Origin: Triplophysa rosa
Lineage: Eukaryota; Chordata; Actinopteri; Cypriniformes; Nemacheilidae
Reading direction: 5' to 3'
Length of the DNA stretch: 64,000 nucleotides
Assembly: GCF_024868665.1 (NCBI RefSeq)
Contig: NC_079900.1
Location: 17,140,086-17,204,085, forward strand
Part shown: positions 1 through 12,317 of the stretch, one piece after another
How positions within the stretch are numbered: the first letter of the stretch is position 1
Layout: every line of letters starts with the position of its first letter
The notes under the pieces: model-generated
Databases searched by the model: none
What the model saw: the letters and a program-made list of their open reading frames with translations, nothing else
Told to the model about the DNA's origin: nothing
Position numbers and translations under genes: made by a program

Positions 1-396
1 ATGCTGTGTCTTTCTACAAAAACTCCTTCACCGCTATAATCAAATAAATAAACTGCACCAGAGATGCATCCAAATGAAAAAGATTGAAAAATCTGGACAC
101 ATAAACACGAAAACCTGAACCAAAACCAGCCATTTTTAAATTAGCCTTTGTTTGGAATAAATCTAGCAATAATTTTCTTTAAATGGTTGGTGTAATGATA
201 CAATAACATACCATTGAGTCCCACCAATGTTTTGAAAGGACTGTTTATTAAAATACATTTACATGACATTACATTTAAACCAAAAATTAAAATCCTCTCA
301 TAGTTTACCCATCCCCAACAATTCATATATTGCAGCATATCAAGAACCAATGAGATTCAAAGTTATAGGCAAGTCACAATAATTTAATGTTTTAAT

Positions 397-752
397 TAGG
401 GTTGCTCGACTATGACAAAAAAATTAAAATCACGATTATTTAGCCCAACGATGAGATCACAATTATTTAACACGATTACTCATTGACTTTGGAAACAAGT
501 CATTAACAGAGAAATTATTCATAAATAACTTCCAATTTAACTCTGAATTCAACTTAACTTAAACAACATAATAAATGTTAGAAATAGATCAAATACAATA
601 TGAATGAATACATTCAACTAAAATAAAATAATAAAATTCAAGCAAAACGGAATGCTGGACAATAGGAGGTTTACCTCGATTATTCTGTTTTCATAATTGT
701 TGAAAGCCAAAACTGAAACTAAAAATCGATTACAATTAATTACACAGCTCTA
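397..752. mobile_element. hAT-type MITE with near-perfect 8-bp TSD
   Basis: The ends are TAGGGTTG at 397 and CAGCTCTA at 745-752, an imperfect inverted pair of the common hAT form TAGGGCTG. The 8 bases before it (GTTTTAAT, 389-396) and after it (GTTTCAAT, 753-760) match at 7 of 8 positions, as expected for an aged hAT target-site duplication. The interior has no coding capacity and repeats the CACGATTATTT theme. Confidence 0.65.
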
Positions 753-914
753 GTTTCAATTTAGCTAAACAAGTTCAAAATAATTTCTCTCACAAAGTAG
801 TACACATAGTTTAAATTTAGAAGACATCTACTAACCTAGTAGTCATTTGGGTTACTTTTATGAAGGATGGATGTGCTTTTTGGATCATTCGGAAAGATGT
901 ACATGTATATTAAG

Positions 915-993
915 TAGTGCTGTCAATTGATTAAAAAAATCATCTGATTAATCACACATTTTTTCTGTGATTAATCACAATTAATCTCATATA
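915..993. repeat. hAT MITE end fragment
   Basis: The stretch starts TAGTGCTGTCAATTGATT and runs into repeated GATTAATCACA motifs, like the terminal region of the 38511-38836 element (ends AGGGCTGTTAAACGATTAATC). No matching right end is visible before the next element begins at 1019, so this looks like a truncated end. Confidence 0.4.
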
Positions 994-1018
994 ACATTAC
1001 ACACTTTTAACGTTCACA

Positions 1019-2269
1019 TAGGGCTGTGCAATTTGGGGAAAATATCTAATTGCGATATTTTTGACAGACATTGCGATTGCGATTTTATTTGCGATTTTAA
1101 CTTTTCGAATTCAAGCTTCAGCTCAATATTGTTGTGTGGAGCACAGTATGGGTATAGTTACCCTGCTGAAAGAAAACAAAAAAAAAAACATTACAGAAAT
1201 TCTAATTGTTTCCATTAAAACCATTACAAAATTAATTTTTGTAGTGTGTTTTGGGCATTATTCAAATAGGGCATTATTCAATGTGTCTCCCAACTTCCAG
1301 ATTACATCACACCAATAGAATCCAAATACCAGTGTACACTATTATAGTTTCCATTAAAACAAATACAACTCCCATTGTAACCCTTAAATCCATAACATTT
1401 TCTATTGTGTTAGTGAACTATTAAAATAGTTCATAGGTTACATAGGCTGATTTATATTTTTTTAAATATGTGGGATCTTTTAAAACCATTAGAAAATGCG
1501 CTGAATGTTTAATTTCATCCAAGTGAAATTAGCAAAACAGTTAGATAGAATTTACATTTGTTTGAAACGTGGAGATAGGCGTGAGTTGACACATGGTGCG
1601 CGCGTGCGTCAAGCCTCGTCCATATTGCCAGATGCCCGTGTGGAGCCGGACTCAAGTACTATAAACGTCATTACGAAACAGGCTGTGTGTGCGCAACAAG
1701 TTTAAACGGCTCGTCCGCGAGACGCGCAAAGCGGGCTCGTCCATATTGCCAGATGCCCGTGTGGAGCCGGACTCAAGTACTATAAACGTCATTACGAAAC
1801 AGGCTGTGTGTGCGCAACAAGTTTAAACGGCTCGTCCGCGAGACGCGCAAAGCGGGGCAGAGATGCGCGAGTATGAAACAGGCCGTGTGTGCACATCAAG
1901 TTTAAACGGCTCGTCCGCAAGACGCGCAACGCGGGAAAGAGTCGCACGAGTATGACTTCAGAAGACCGTGTGTGCGGTCTTCTGAATTGGACGGTTTTTT
2001 TGTATTTATTTGCCTAATATGATCGATCTGACTCTGCATATGCCATAATAACACACACTCTCTCTCCTGCCTTCTGTTTGTTTGTTTTTTCTATGTCGGA
2101 CGTTTCACAGTTGGCTAGGGCAGTGCTGATTAGGCATAACGGAGGTGCGCTCACTCAGACGCGTTTCCTATTTTTCACATCGCTTCCACATCGCAGCCTC
2201 TTGCGATTAGCAAATCGCAACGTCTCACATCGCGATTGCGATTCGATTTCGATAAATCGTTCAGCCCTA
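1019..2269. mobile_element. Non-autonomous hAT element, 1251 bp, perfect 8-bp TSD
   Basis: The left end is TAGGGCTG (1019-1026) and the right end is CAGCCCTA (2262-2269), followed inward by inverted subterminal blocks rich in GCGATTGCGATTT. The 8-bp direct repeat CGTTCACA flanks it exactly at 1011-1018 and 2270-2277. These are the defining marks of hAT insertion. No transposase is encoded. The interior is more GC-rich than its surroundings and holds a tandem duplication at 1615-1856. Confidence 0.85.
1615..1856. repeat. Tandem duplication, 2 x 121 bp
   Basis: Two copies with a 121-bp period begin CTCGTCCATATTGCCAGATG at 1615 and 1736 and appear identical by eye. A third, diverged partial copy follows (about 1857-1980), reusing the AAACAGGC-GTGTGTG-CAAGTTTAAACGGCTCGTCCGC blocks. 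The array is inside the 1019-2269 hAT element. Confidence 0.85.
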
Positions 2270-2482
2270 CGTTCACATCTTTTACATTCTAATAATTTCA
2301 CATTTAATCTCCAAATTAATTTAGTTTAACAACATCATTATATGAATGAAAGGCAACATTCTGATATTATTCTGATACACCCCACATAATTTTGGCGAGA
2401 GACTGAGGCGGCATGACATTTGACGGAGGCGGCCGCCTCAGATTTCTCTATGCAGGAAAACCTCTGATGTACATCTAGGAAG

Positions 2483-2540
2483 GCATAAGGGTGAGTAAAT
2501 TACATGCGAGTATTCATTTTTGGTTCAACTATTCCTTTAA
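2483..2540. repeat. Palindromic cyprinid MITE, right-end remnant
   Basis: GGCATAAGGGTGAGTAAATT followed by TTTTTGGTTCAACTATTCCTTTAA is the right terminal part of the family that is complete at 3178-3619. The left half is missing. Confidence 0.6.
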
Positions 2541-3177
2541 TGTAATGTCATGTGAAGTTGTTTATATGAACAACATTTTACAAACCTTGTTGGTACCTAT
2601 AACTATTACTTTAACATTCTTTAACAAAACCTGTTTTTTTTTACTGATTCCAGTCAAACAAACACACAGCTGGCATCTGCTAAGTCAGCGCACATATGTT
2701 CTTGTGCTTCCTGCGAGAACCCATGCCAAAGAGGTCAATGTAAATACCAAAATTTCAATCCTGCCACGTTTCTTCACTGCCACCAAGAGATTTGAAGCAG
2801 GAAAAGACCCAGACTCAGCTTTTCTAAACACACTGTAATCTTCAGCAGATTCTCTTAATGGATCTCCTCTTTCCATTTGCTGAACAAGAGCCCAACATGA
2901 GAAACCCTTAAGGCATTACCACTGCCCAAGAACAACATCGGCATTTAAACGCAAGGTCACTCTGCTAACGTGCTCCTGGCTCTAGGCCATTTTTCTGATA
3001 TTTGAAAAATATGTCCCACCCTTTATCCTGTCACGTTACAGAAAGGAAGTATACTACATACAAGGATGCTTACTGGGCTCGACTGAACAGAGATAAAACA
3101 GCAATGTTTCTCTCCTAAAACTACCGCCTCTCTTGAGGCATTACTCAAAAGATCAGTCAAATGAATCCGGCTTTATT

Positions 3178-3619
3178 AAAGGGATAGTTCACTCAAAAAG
3201 GAAAATTCTGTCATCGTTTACTCAACCTCAGGTTGTTTCAAACCTACGTACATAAATTTCTTTGTTCTGTCAAACACAAAGAAATATATTTGTAAGAATG
3301 TTAGCAATTTTCAGTTCTGTGACATCATCCACTACCATAGTAGGAAAAAAATGTTGTACATTCTTTTGTTCTGTTTAACACACAGTGAGATATTTTGAAG
3401 AATTTAGAAACACAAACAGTTCTGGGGAAACTTTGACTACCATTTAATTTCTCTTACTATGGCAGTCAATGATGTCATGTCACAGAATTGAAAATTGCTA
3501 ACATTCTTCCAAATATCTTTCTCTGTTCAGCAGAACAAAGTATTTTATGCAGGTATGAAATGATATGAGGGTGAGCGAATGATGAAACAATTTTCATTTT
3601 TGGGTGAACTATCACTTTA
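3178..3619. mobile_element. Palindromic cyprinid MITE (AAAGGGATAGTTCAC family)
   Basis: The ends are AAAGGGATAGTTCACTC and TTGGGTGAACTATCACTTTA in inverted orientation. Inner arms are also inverted: CAATTTTCAGTTCTGTGACA near 3308 pairs with TGTCACAGAATTGAAAATTG near 3478, so the whole unit can fold into a long hairpin. It has no coding capacity. The same family recurs at 7322, 13971, 16532, 43106, 46894 and 56063. Confidence 0.85.
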
Positions 3620-3944
3620 TGTAACTCTGTTTGAGTTCATTGCTGTCTGCGAAAGACTTGATTCTCCTATATGAAACTCCCGAGGTTCTTTAAATGAATG
3701 TGGGCCAGCAGTCGAACAGAGAGACTATTTCATTCGGTCTGACAGCGTCTGAAGCACAAGAGCTCATTTGTGGAATTAGACCTTCGCAAGAGACCCACAA
3801 TAACAGTCGAGGACTGATCAGCATGAAGCGTCGGCAAATAACATTCATTGAAAAATGACACAAATGTCACAAGAAACATGACAATCATGTGTAACTTTGA
3901 TCTGCTATTCTTTTTGTAGTGTTATTTTCACAAATCATGTAGAA

Positions 3945-4699
3945 TAGTATTGGCCCGATACCAAGCTCATGTACTCGTAATGGCACACCGATACCAAAGA
4001 CCGATACCTCACGTGACATAGGCCTACATAGAGCCCTACGATTTCCGAAATGCGGAAAACGCGGACGGAATCGAGGAATCCAGGCATTTCCTAACAAGAA
4101 ATTAGCGCTGAACAGCTAACGTAACAGTTAACGAAATATTCAGATACTGTTTAAATATGTATTCTGCTTGTTTTGCGTTACCGTGTGTGAAAGAGTGGTG
4201 CGGTTGCGTGTACTGAACGCATTGTGCTTGTGGAGCTTTCAGCGCCAGCGATTCACTGCACGAGGACACGAACACATAAACAAACACCATTTGCGGCGAT
4301 CCATCAAAATAAAAGTCCGGTTAACTTAAACAAACGCTCTTTGCGGCGTCCCGTCAAAATAAAAGTCCGGTTGACTTGAACAAGTTATAATACAATCACA
4401 TTTTACCACACCACCCCCCTTAAATTTTATACAGTATAATCCGACCACGGAGTATATTGTTTACTTTAGTAAACTGATAGTAAAATCTTGCTACTTATCA
4501 TAAAAAATAGAACTTAATTAAAAAATAGTACTTAAATTTAAGTAGACCTAAAAACAAAAGAAAATGTACCAGTAAGATACTGGTTTATTAGAATTATTGT
4601 ACATTATACAGGCATCGGTTATAGGTATCGGAGAGTACCAGAAAAAAAATATCAGTACTCGTACTCGGTCTTTAAAAAAATGGTATCGGTGCATCCCTA
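3945..4699. mobile_element. Diverged hAT-like MITE (GATACCGATA type)
   Basis: The right end reads TGGTATCGGTGCATCCCTA (4681-4699), the standard hAT TAGGGATGCACCGATACC end in reverse. The left end, TAGTATTGGCCCGATACC at 3945, is a diverged counterpart, with GTACTCG and GACCGATAC blocks mirrored near both ends. I could not find a target-site duplication. A possible nested insert starts near 4027 (TAGAGCCCTACGATTTCCG). Confidence 0.5.
4278..4377. repeat. Tandem duplication, 2 x 50 bp
   Basis: Two 50-bp copies share TTTGCGGCG and TCAAAATAAAAGTCCGGTT, starting at 4278 and 4328, with several substitutions between them. They lie inside the 3945-4699 repeat. Confidence 0.75.
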
Positions 4700-7321
4700 A
4701 TACATATAATCAAATCTCATGTATAAAGCCTAATTTCATCCAAAAACATGATTTAATTTTCCTCAGGGAGCCATATGGAAAAAAGTGAGGCTCTTTTCCT
4801 TTGTGACTGGAACAGCGAATAGGGCCAAATCTGGGTCAGAGATTTCTTTGGGACACCAGCAGTAAGGAGCAAGGACTCACTTTAATAGACAATGTTACAA
4901 GCAATTCAGCCTTTGAAGGCAAACGGTATAGCAATAAACCTTGCCACACACGTACACAGGAAATCAGTAGTTAACACCCAACTGTAAACTACAGAAGTAA
5001 TGCTTCAGCATCACAGTCAAAATTTTGAGTTGAATGAAAATCTAAACATTGATATTTCACAAAGGCTCGATTCAGACCACTTCACGAACAACTCCAACGC
5101 AACTCCTCGATAACCAGACCATCATGTGATTCATTTCTTGGCCGTGTGCCATGGAAAGAAAGACAGCGTGTGTTTCCTGCCAGGCCTGATGACAGAACAA
5201 CCTCGTCGGCCTGTGTCGCTTTACGCAAACACGCTGACAAAACAGATTAGCAGCATCCCCGCTCTCACTTCCTGTGCGCCGTCGAGTGACATCCCCGTGA
5301 ATAACACACTGAGGTGGCCAAAATAATTCAACGACACTGCTAATATGAAATAAACTGGAAAGGTTTCCAGCACTCCCCACACAACACGACGAGGCCGGTC
5401 ACGAATTTCTCTAGCCTCCCACAGGGGCTTGTGTAGTGGGTGTGGGAGTGGGAAAGCATGTAGTTGTTTCTCAATTTTTCACTTCAGGCTGTGCTCTCAA
5501 GCCCACATTCTCACAACTAGGAGACAGACATTTTAACCATTGAGGCTCTTCTGTATGTAATACTTTTAATAATGACACAAAGACTTCAGAATTAAAAGAA
5601 AAATTATTCAAGTTTCCACGCTTTGAGTCCTATATACTAGTTACGAAAGGTTGACAAAATTAACTTTTTGCATTTATGCATTTAACATTTACAAAAAATC
5701 CTGAACAGAGAATTGGTGAAAAACTGTTCAACGGTTTAACTCCACATTACTACATTTTCAAGCAAAACAAACTAAAAATGTGTGTTTGTCTGTCACGTAA
5801 AAAAAGTGTTTGTCAAATAAAATATTAGACTAAATATATCCTTGAAATAGAGGAGCAAGTGTAATGTTTATGGATCCATATAGTTTGTTTATAAAATATA
5901 ATGATGCCTTCAGTTCAACATACTTCACCAAAATCAGCTTTGACAGAACATAGCTTCAACCAGAAAATAACCACATTTTTTGGCATGTTTTAATGAAAAC
6001 GCTTCTCTTGGTGCCTCAGATTGAACATGACAATATCCCCACAGAATTCAACCCAACGCCAAACACAGCAAACACAAAGATGTGCTCTGTTTGAGCTATA
6101 ACATAGCCATGTATTTTCCCAAACAATATTGATAATCAACTCATGGCAGTCTACCCAATGGCAGCACACGGGTTGGCCTTGTATGCCCTTCTCATCTGCT
6201 GGCAGGTTGTCTTCACCCAAACAAACTCGGAGCTCCAGTCTCATCCATCATCCCGCTGACTGGACCTCCCTTTCTGAGACTGGCTTTGATCCACAACGCC
6301 TTTGTGAGATGCACTGCTCAAACTCCCACAGTCTCAGCCTTAGTAAAACACGGCAGTCATGCCTTTCTCAATGCAATTCCCATGTAATAGTCCATGGCGA
6401 GGGCTTGGGGATGGGAAAGGGTAGGGTTTAGAATATCAGGCATTGACTTTGCTTGCTTGTTTTGGGTTCACAAAACTAATAGTGACTCTATAGTGACAGA
6501 TAAGCTAAAATTAAAGGTCTTTAATTAAACTAAGGACATTAAACTATGTATTCAGAGGTGTATAAAGACCTTACATAATGAAGCGTTATGTTTTTATTAC
6601 CTTAGAATGAACTATTACCTACATACACCACGGGTCCCCTTACATGGAATTCTCAATGTTGTTTCTACAGTAGCCCTAAACGGACAAACTGCTCTACAAA
6701 GTGCATTTCGCAAATATGCTATCTCTTTCGGCAAAGAAGCAAATACGTGACAACATCTTAGTCCTGTGTCAGACACCGTAGAGCTTCGAAAAGGAGGGGT
6801 GGAGTGAGCCGCTGGTTGCAATTCACATCCTCACCATTAGATACTGCTAAATTAATTTCGTACACTGGACCTTTAAATGTAGGATTTAAAGTAGGACCAA
6901 GTTTACAGTTAAACGCATCAAGGAAGCCCCCCCCACAACTGAGACATCAGGAGTGAGCTTAACTCCTAACTAGTGGTCAACCAATATGCCATCTCTAGTT
7001 AATTCCAATCCTGTGAATAAGCACCATTCAGTGAAGAGCAGGTGTCCCTCTCCCCCATCCTCAGCTGTGCTGTCTGTTTTCATACACTCTGTGCAGTCTG
7101 ACCCCATGACAAATGCTACGGACAACAGTCTGCTCATACAAGCTGTCTGTGCATCATGGACTCTGCTTTTCTGTCATTTCAAAATGTGTCTGACTACATG
7201 TTATGTGTGTGACACAAAGCTTCGTAAGCATTATATGAGTCAAAGTAACTCTGAGAAATGATCATTTCAGAAGAAAAATGTAAACTATCTTAGACATTAA
7301 CACTTGTTTTAGCGGAGTCAC

Positions 7322-7580
7322 TGAAGGAATAGTTGAAAACTCGGTCATCCTTTACTCAGCCTGTTGTCATTTTAAACCTGTGTGCTTTTTCTTTCTTCAG
7401 CAAAACACAAAAGAAGATATTTTGAAAAACGTTGGTAACCAAAAAAACGTCGGTCCCCATTGACTTCTAATGTATGGACACAAAACCTATGCAAGTCAAT
7501 GGGGACCAAAGGTTTTCTGTTACCAGCATTTTTCAAAATATCTTCTTTTGTGTTTTGAAGAAGAAAGTAACCAGCTATTT
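7322..7580. mobile_element. Palindromic cyprinid MITE, degraded
   Basis: GAAGGAATAGTTGAAAAC, then the family block AACACAAAAGAAGATATTTTG and the inverted inner arms GGTCCCCATTGACTTCTAAT / GCAAGTCAATGGGGACC, mark a copy of the 3178-3619 family. The outer ends are eroded, so the boundaries are approximate. Confidence 0.65.
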
Positions 7581-9417
7581 TCTTATATGATCTAAAAAAT
7601 ACATAAAGAAGGCATGGCTACTGTAGGCACTGACTAAATTATAAAGTAAAATCAAGTGGTTAAGAGTCAGTCTATGTGGAAAGAGAGGGAGGTCAATAAG
7701 TGACAATGTGTGAGACAAATACAATATCTATACAACTGATATAATGGCATCTGACAGGGGAAACAGAAACGCTTTTAGTAATCCAGTACCAATTTTTTGT
7801 CTGGATTAGGAATACCACCCAAGTATTCTCACCCTGTCTTAATTTCCTTTCTTCTGGGTGGTAATAATAAGGACCACCATAGAGACTCATGAATACCACG
7901 TGTGCCATGTGGCGCTTTTTCTGACAAGGTTGGCTGCCGACTGCCAACTACTGTGTCTAAATAAACACCCGTTCTTGCCTTGATCTACTTAAAAAAGTCT
8001 ACAAGACTTTTGGAAATGAGAAGCGAGTCTCACCACCACGTGAACACACAAGTGCTGAAGCAACTATTTCTGCGATGACCAACAAAACATCCAAATATTC
8101 CTCTTCATGTTCCTGTGGCATTTCAGACAACTGGTGTTGAAGAAAGCAGAAATGCCACTTTAAACATAATGTTAAATGAAATGCATAAAGGTAGAATACG
8201 AACAAACATGTTATGCACATATTTTGTCCGATTCCTACTGCGAAACTAAGCAAACTTTGCTTCATTTATGATTAGGCAACACTTTGAGGTGATTATGACC
8301 ACACCATCTATGTACCGTAAAGACATAACCGAAACAAGTGAACACCTCATTCTGTGATAAGAAAATGTCTCAATTTAGCACATCAATGTACCATGTTACC
8401 AACCATATACTGAAAACAGTACACACACACACATTATCATTAAAACACACTGAATGTTCCCCTTATCTGAGTAGCAAAATATTTTGTGTCGTGTTCTTCT
8501 AAACGGACTCTTTAGTTTCATTCTCATCAAAAATTTGTCATTCAAAACGTGGAGGTTGCATTTGCCTGTGCTGATTGTAGGAGACAGGTACAATTCATTC
8601 CTGACTCCCTCTGAACCAAAAGTGACCTAACACTGTGTAAAGTGAGCGTCACACGGTAAGGCCTTCACAGAATGCCAAAGGTGATTTAAGGAGCTTTAAT
8701 TAAAGGTACTGTCACTGGGCTTATGGCAGTCTTTGGCTTGTTGGCCATCTGTCGTCTCTAATAATGAAAGCCAAGTGGTTCAAAGGGTGCTCAGAAGCTT
8801 ACCTTTACCAGCCACGCCTGGACGTGTTCACCGGAGAGACGACGCGAAGACTAACAATAACAATTATGAAGCCATCATAAAAGTTGATTTATCTTTATTG
8901 CCCCATTAAATAACTGAGTCACTTTTATGACAAAAGAAATGTGCATAGAATATAAGAGAAACAAAAAGTGTGTTATACATAAGATAAACCACCCGCCCTG
9001 AGTATATTTGTTTTTTCAGATAAAAAAGTATGAACCATCAGCTCCATCCGACTGATTTAAACCATTACATCATTTCTTTATGTAGTGTGTTCTGGTCCTT
9101 ATTCCAGTAAGATTTAATGGTCCCATCCACCAGATAACATCCCACCAACACAACCCAAAACATTACAAGTAGAGACTCAAAGACCATTATACAGTAGTTT
9201 CCATTAAACCATTTAAAGCTATAAGAATATGTATGCACATTATGTACCTTGCCATTCCAGACATAAAAACGTGTTTTTCTACCAGTACAGTATAAAGGTG
9301 GTGGATATAAGAGAATACACACACATTCATGTATATTTCCAACATTTTGCAGTGGCCAGCATGAACATGGGTTACTCTGTATAGCGCAATAAGAGCTTTC
9401 CTATAATGTAAACTTAC

Positions 9418-9543
9418 CTGCTGGTATGATGAATCCTCTGGACGAAAATCACTACTGGTTTGCTCAAACCGCAGGTTAAAGTGAGGCAGTCTGTGCAGCA
9501 GGTTAACCCACCACGGAGGAGAGTAATTCACAACGGCTGCCAT
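9418..9543 (-). CDS. ttyh3: Tweety homologue 3-like membrane protein, first coding exon
   Basis: The exon encodes 42 residues from an ATG at 9543-9541 to a consensus donor (CAG|GTAAGT in reverse, junction 9418/9417). The sequence contains PPWWVNLLHRLPHFNL, then SSDFRPEDSSYQQ, which matches the N-terminus of vertebrate TTYH3 almost position for position; the family's exon 1 ends at the same YQQ. TTYH proteins are five-transmembrane proteins of the plasma membrane, described as large-conductance Ca2+- or volume-dependent anion channels, although a lipid-binding role has also been argued. This exon lies just ahead of the first membrane segment. The remaining exons must lie beyond the left edge of the window. 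A teleost duplicate (a or b copy) cannot be told apart from 42 residues. Confidence 0.85.
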
Positions 9544-9957
9544 GATCTTTATGGCAAAAACACACCAGACATACGAAATCTAAAGCAGGAAGTTGACAAT
9601 TTACTCAAGGTTCTTACAATCTGACACATAAAATCCGTATTTCACGCATGGCGAGATCGACTAGACAAACTAAAATCCGGTAAACTACGGTAAAAAAACG
9701 ATTGTATTCGAATAAAATTGGATTGGCATAGAGCTAGATATTTGGAGCAAAAAACGCCATTTAAATAGCTCAGATGATATAAAAGAGATCTCTTTCCTAT
9801 GCGCTACCGGCTGTCCTGTCCGTAAACACAAGGGTAACGTGCATTTCAGATCAGCGAGCTACTTCAACTGCCTATTGTTTGGATACACTAAACTACACGC
9901 ATGAACACCGTAATCCTGAGATCTGCATGCGTTCAGAGCTAAATCCTTAGAGGTGAG

Positions 9958-9974
9958 ACACACACACACACACA
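9958..9974. repeat. Short (AC)n microsatellite
   Basis: A run of about eight AC dinucleotides lies between GTGAG and GTCCCC. Confidence 0.8.
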
Positions 9975-11470
9975 GTCCCCGGCTGTTTAGTCAATGTATT
10001 TCCTGTGCTTGATGGCAGTCGTTTAACGAGATTAATGTCAAGCGCTTGCTCTGCGGTTCCGTCATTCCCACGGAGAGAAAATCCACAATTCCTTTGTCCT
10101 TATTAGTCCTTGTGTGGCCGGGTAAGTAATTTATGAAGTCGAAATGTCCGCGCGTGGGTTACCGGACGCCACGCGACTCCTCCCAACGGAGAAAACTCGA
10201 TGAGATGAGGTGCGATCCGGTGTGAGGGTGGATTTACAGTGCAACGCCGATGCCCACCGAAACAAACCCACGTTGATGGAGGAGGCTTATCGCAACAGGA
10301 GCCAACTATTGAAAATACTGACCTCTAGTGGTTAGAGACAATACTGCACCGCATATTATAGACAACACAGTGAAATCCTTACGTGAAACAAACCTACCTA
10401 AGAAGCTAATTGAAACTAAACTGAAAATTAATGTTTAATGATTTCCAAAGTTTGATTGAATTGAAAGAACTTTCAGCAAAAAAATAGCTGTCTAAATGAG
10501 TAGCCTAACCTCAAAAGAAACTGGAATTGTAATGTCTTACCGGGGTGTGTTTAAATGAACATGGTTTAGTCCTAATGTGTATAATAATCAAGGTAATTAT
10601 AGTAGTCCTTAAAATATGAGAAATTAAACCTTTATACGGACACAGTGACTGATAGGAAATGTTGGAAATGGATGAGATCCACTGGAGGAACTGTAGATGG
10701 GGACATCATTTATATTTTTAAACCATATAGGCCTACAGAAAATCCCAATATGTTCGGGTGTATAATTTTCATAGTGTTTAGATGCTGTTTCAAAGATGGG
10801 AATTAATAAGTGTTGGGCAATTTAAATAACTCAGTAATGAGAATTATAGAAACAGTTCTAAATACTTTTTGGCGAGTTTGCTTGTGCTTGTGATTATACA
10901 TTTTCAAGTTACTGGATGCTATGCCCTTAACATTTCTAATAAAGAGGTTATATGAAGATAAATAATCAAAAATATGCTTTTCAGTTCCACATTTTCAGCA
11001 AAAGTTAACACTGCATTAAGTGCATTTATTAAACATCTTTCATCTTTGGTCAGCTGTGTATACAATCAATTATTTAAAAAAACACATAATATAAGAATAT
11101 TATTTCTCACATAAAAATGTAGTTTTAAACACATTAAATGCTGTGTGGTTGTGTGTTTTTATTAAATAAACTAAAAGGAAGTACAAGTATAAAAAAGAGA
11201 AGTATGAAAATTAGTTAAAAGGTTCCGAAATATTCCGCTAACTGCCAAAACAATATTTTGCTTTACTTTATATTAGGCTCAATATTCAATTATAAAAGAA
11301 AGGTGTGGAAACCTCAAAGGCAAAGACATCCACCTTTCAACATAGTTCACATAGTTGTGATAGAAAGATGTGCTTGAGCGTTCAGAGATCACGCTAAACC
11401 TGAAACTCCACCCACAAACTGTCACAACTGAACCATGTGTTTCCACATACAACTTCAAGAAGGAAATTCC

Positions 11471-11493
11471 TTCTTTTTCTTTTTTTTCTGCAG
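11471..11493 (+). other. snx8: Probable 3' splice site before the snx8 start exon
   Basis: A long pyrimidine run ending TTTTTTTTCTGCAG precedes the exon that carries the snx8 start codon. This implies at least one non-coding exon further upstream, so the transcription start is not at this ATG. Confidence 0.55.
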
Positions 11494-11538
11494 GAAATCA
11501 CATGGAGGTGCCATCACACTCACATGACAGTCTGAACT

Positions 11539-12275
11539 ATGGAAGGGGACATCAATGAAGGCAAGTGGAAGAAATTGCTCTTATTTAAGATAAACGTTCA
11601 ATAAAAGGCAGTTTTAGATAGTTATTTTCGCCCTTTTAACTGTTTTGTTTTGCCTGCTTATTGTTAACTTTCGACCTGCTGATGCTTTTTAAAGAAATGT
11701 CCCTTTACTACAAAACGCGCTCTTTTAATGAAAAATCACTTACGTTAAACGTTGCGAATATTTACGTTACGTCTGTATCTTTTTATTTGTTGTTATACTG
11801 GTTTCGCGTGTTAAGTGTTTGTTTAAAGTGGTCACCAGACACGGAAACTGTACGGTAATAAACGCGAATGCAGTACTATCGATGACAACATTTTGCATCG
11901 ATTTTGTAAGAACTTGTACTGGCACAGTTTATTATTCCACGCATCGTTCATTGCATTGCATATATTCTTTCCTATAGACTTATTGTTGCCACTGTCTCCA
12001 TAGAGACCGTCAGCGCAGGAGACATGACTTGTTTTTAAAACCAATCAAATCACTTTGATCGTGAATATATTTACATTTTGTCCTGATGCGCAGTCGAAAT
12101 ATTGCGCGTATTGCGCAACCAGCCATTCTGCATCCCAATTCCCATTTAGCCTTGAACAGTATATTCGATGTGTTTAAAATGAAATTAAGTTCCTCTTTTA
12201 AAGTTGATGATAATAAACAATTTAATTGAAAGTTTAACAATACAATAGCCTCTAAGTACCACAAATATCATTCAG

Positions 12276-12317
<42 letters not shown>

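Larger units (their letters stand above)
1..9417. other. Presumed first intron of ttyh3, repeat-rich
   Basis: No open frame here resembles a known protein, on either strand. Because the first coding exon of a minus-strand ttyh3 ends with a splice donor at 9417, this stretch is most simply its first intron; no second exon (a membrane-spanning segment in the family) was found. Recognisable contents are the hAT-like MITEs at 397-752, 1019-2269 and 3945-4699 and palindromic MITE copies near 2483, 3178 and 7322, listed separately. The rest (about 4700-7320 and 7580-9417) is unique-looking AT-rich sequence in which I see nothing definite. Confidence 0.55.
9544..11493. promoter_or_regulatory. Divergent intergenic region between ttyh3 and snx8
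   Basis: This roughly 2-kb stretch separates two genes pointing away from each other. About 10020-10290 is visibly richer in CpG (GTCCGCGCGTGGG, CGGACGCCACGCGAC), the best candidate for the ttyh3 promoter and 5' UTR. The remainder, about 10300-11340, is AT-rich with nothing recognised. No TATA box could be assigned with confidence. Confidence 0.4.

Noticed and set aside
1615..1980. CRISPR-like repeats
   Set aside because: Units are contiguous 121-bp tandem copies without spacers, inside a hAT element in vertebrate DNA.
2491..2838. 115-codon plus-strand open frame
   Set aside because: It begins in a MITE remnant and lacks any domain or splice signals.
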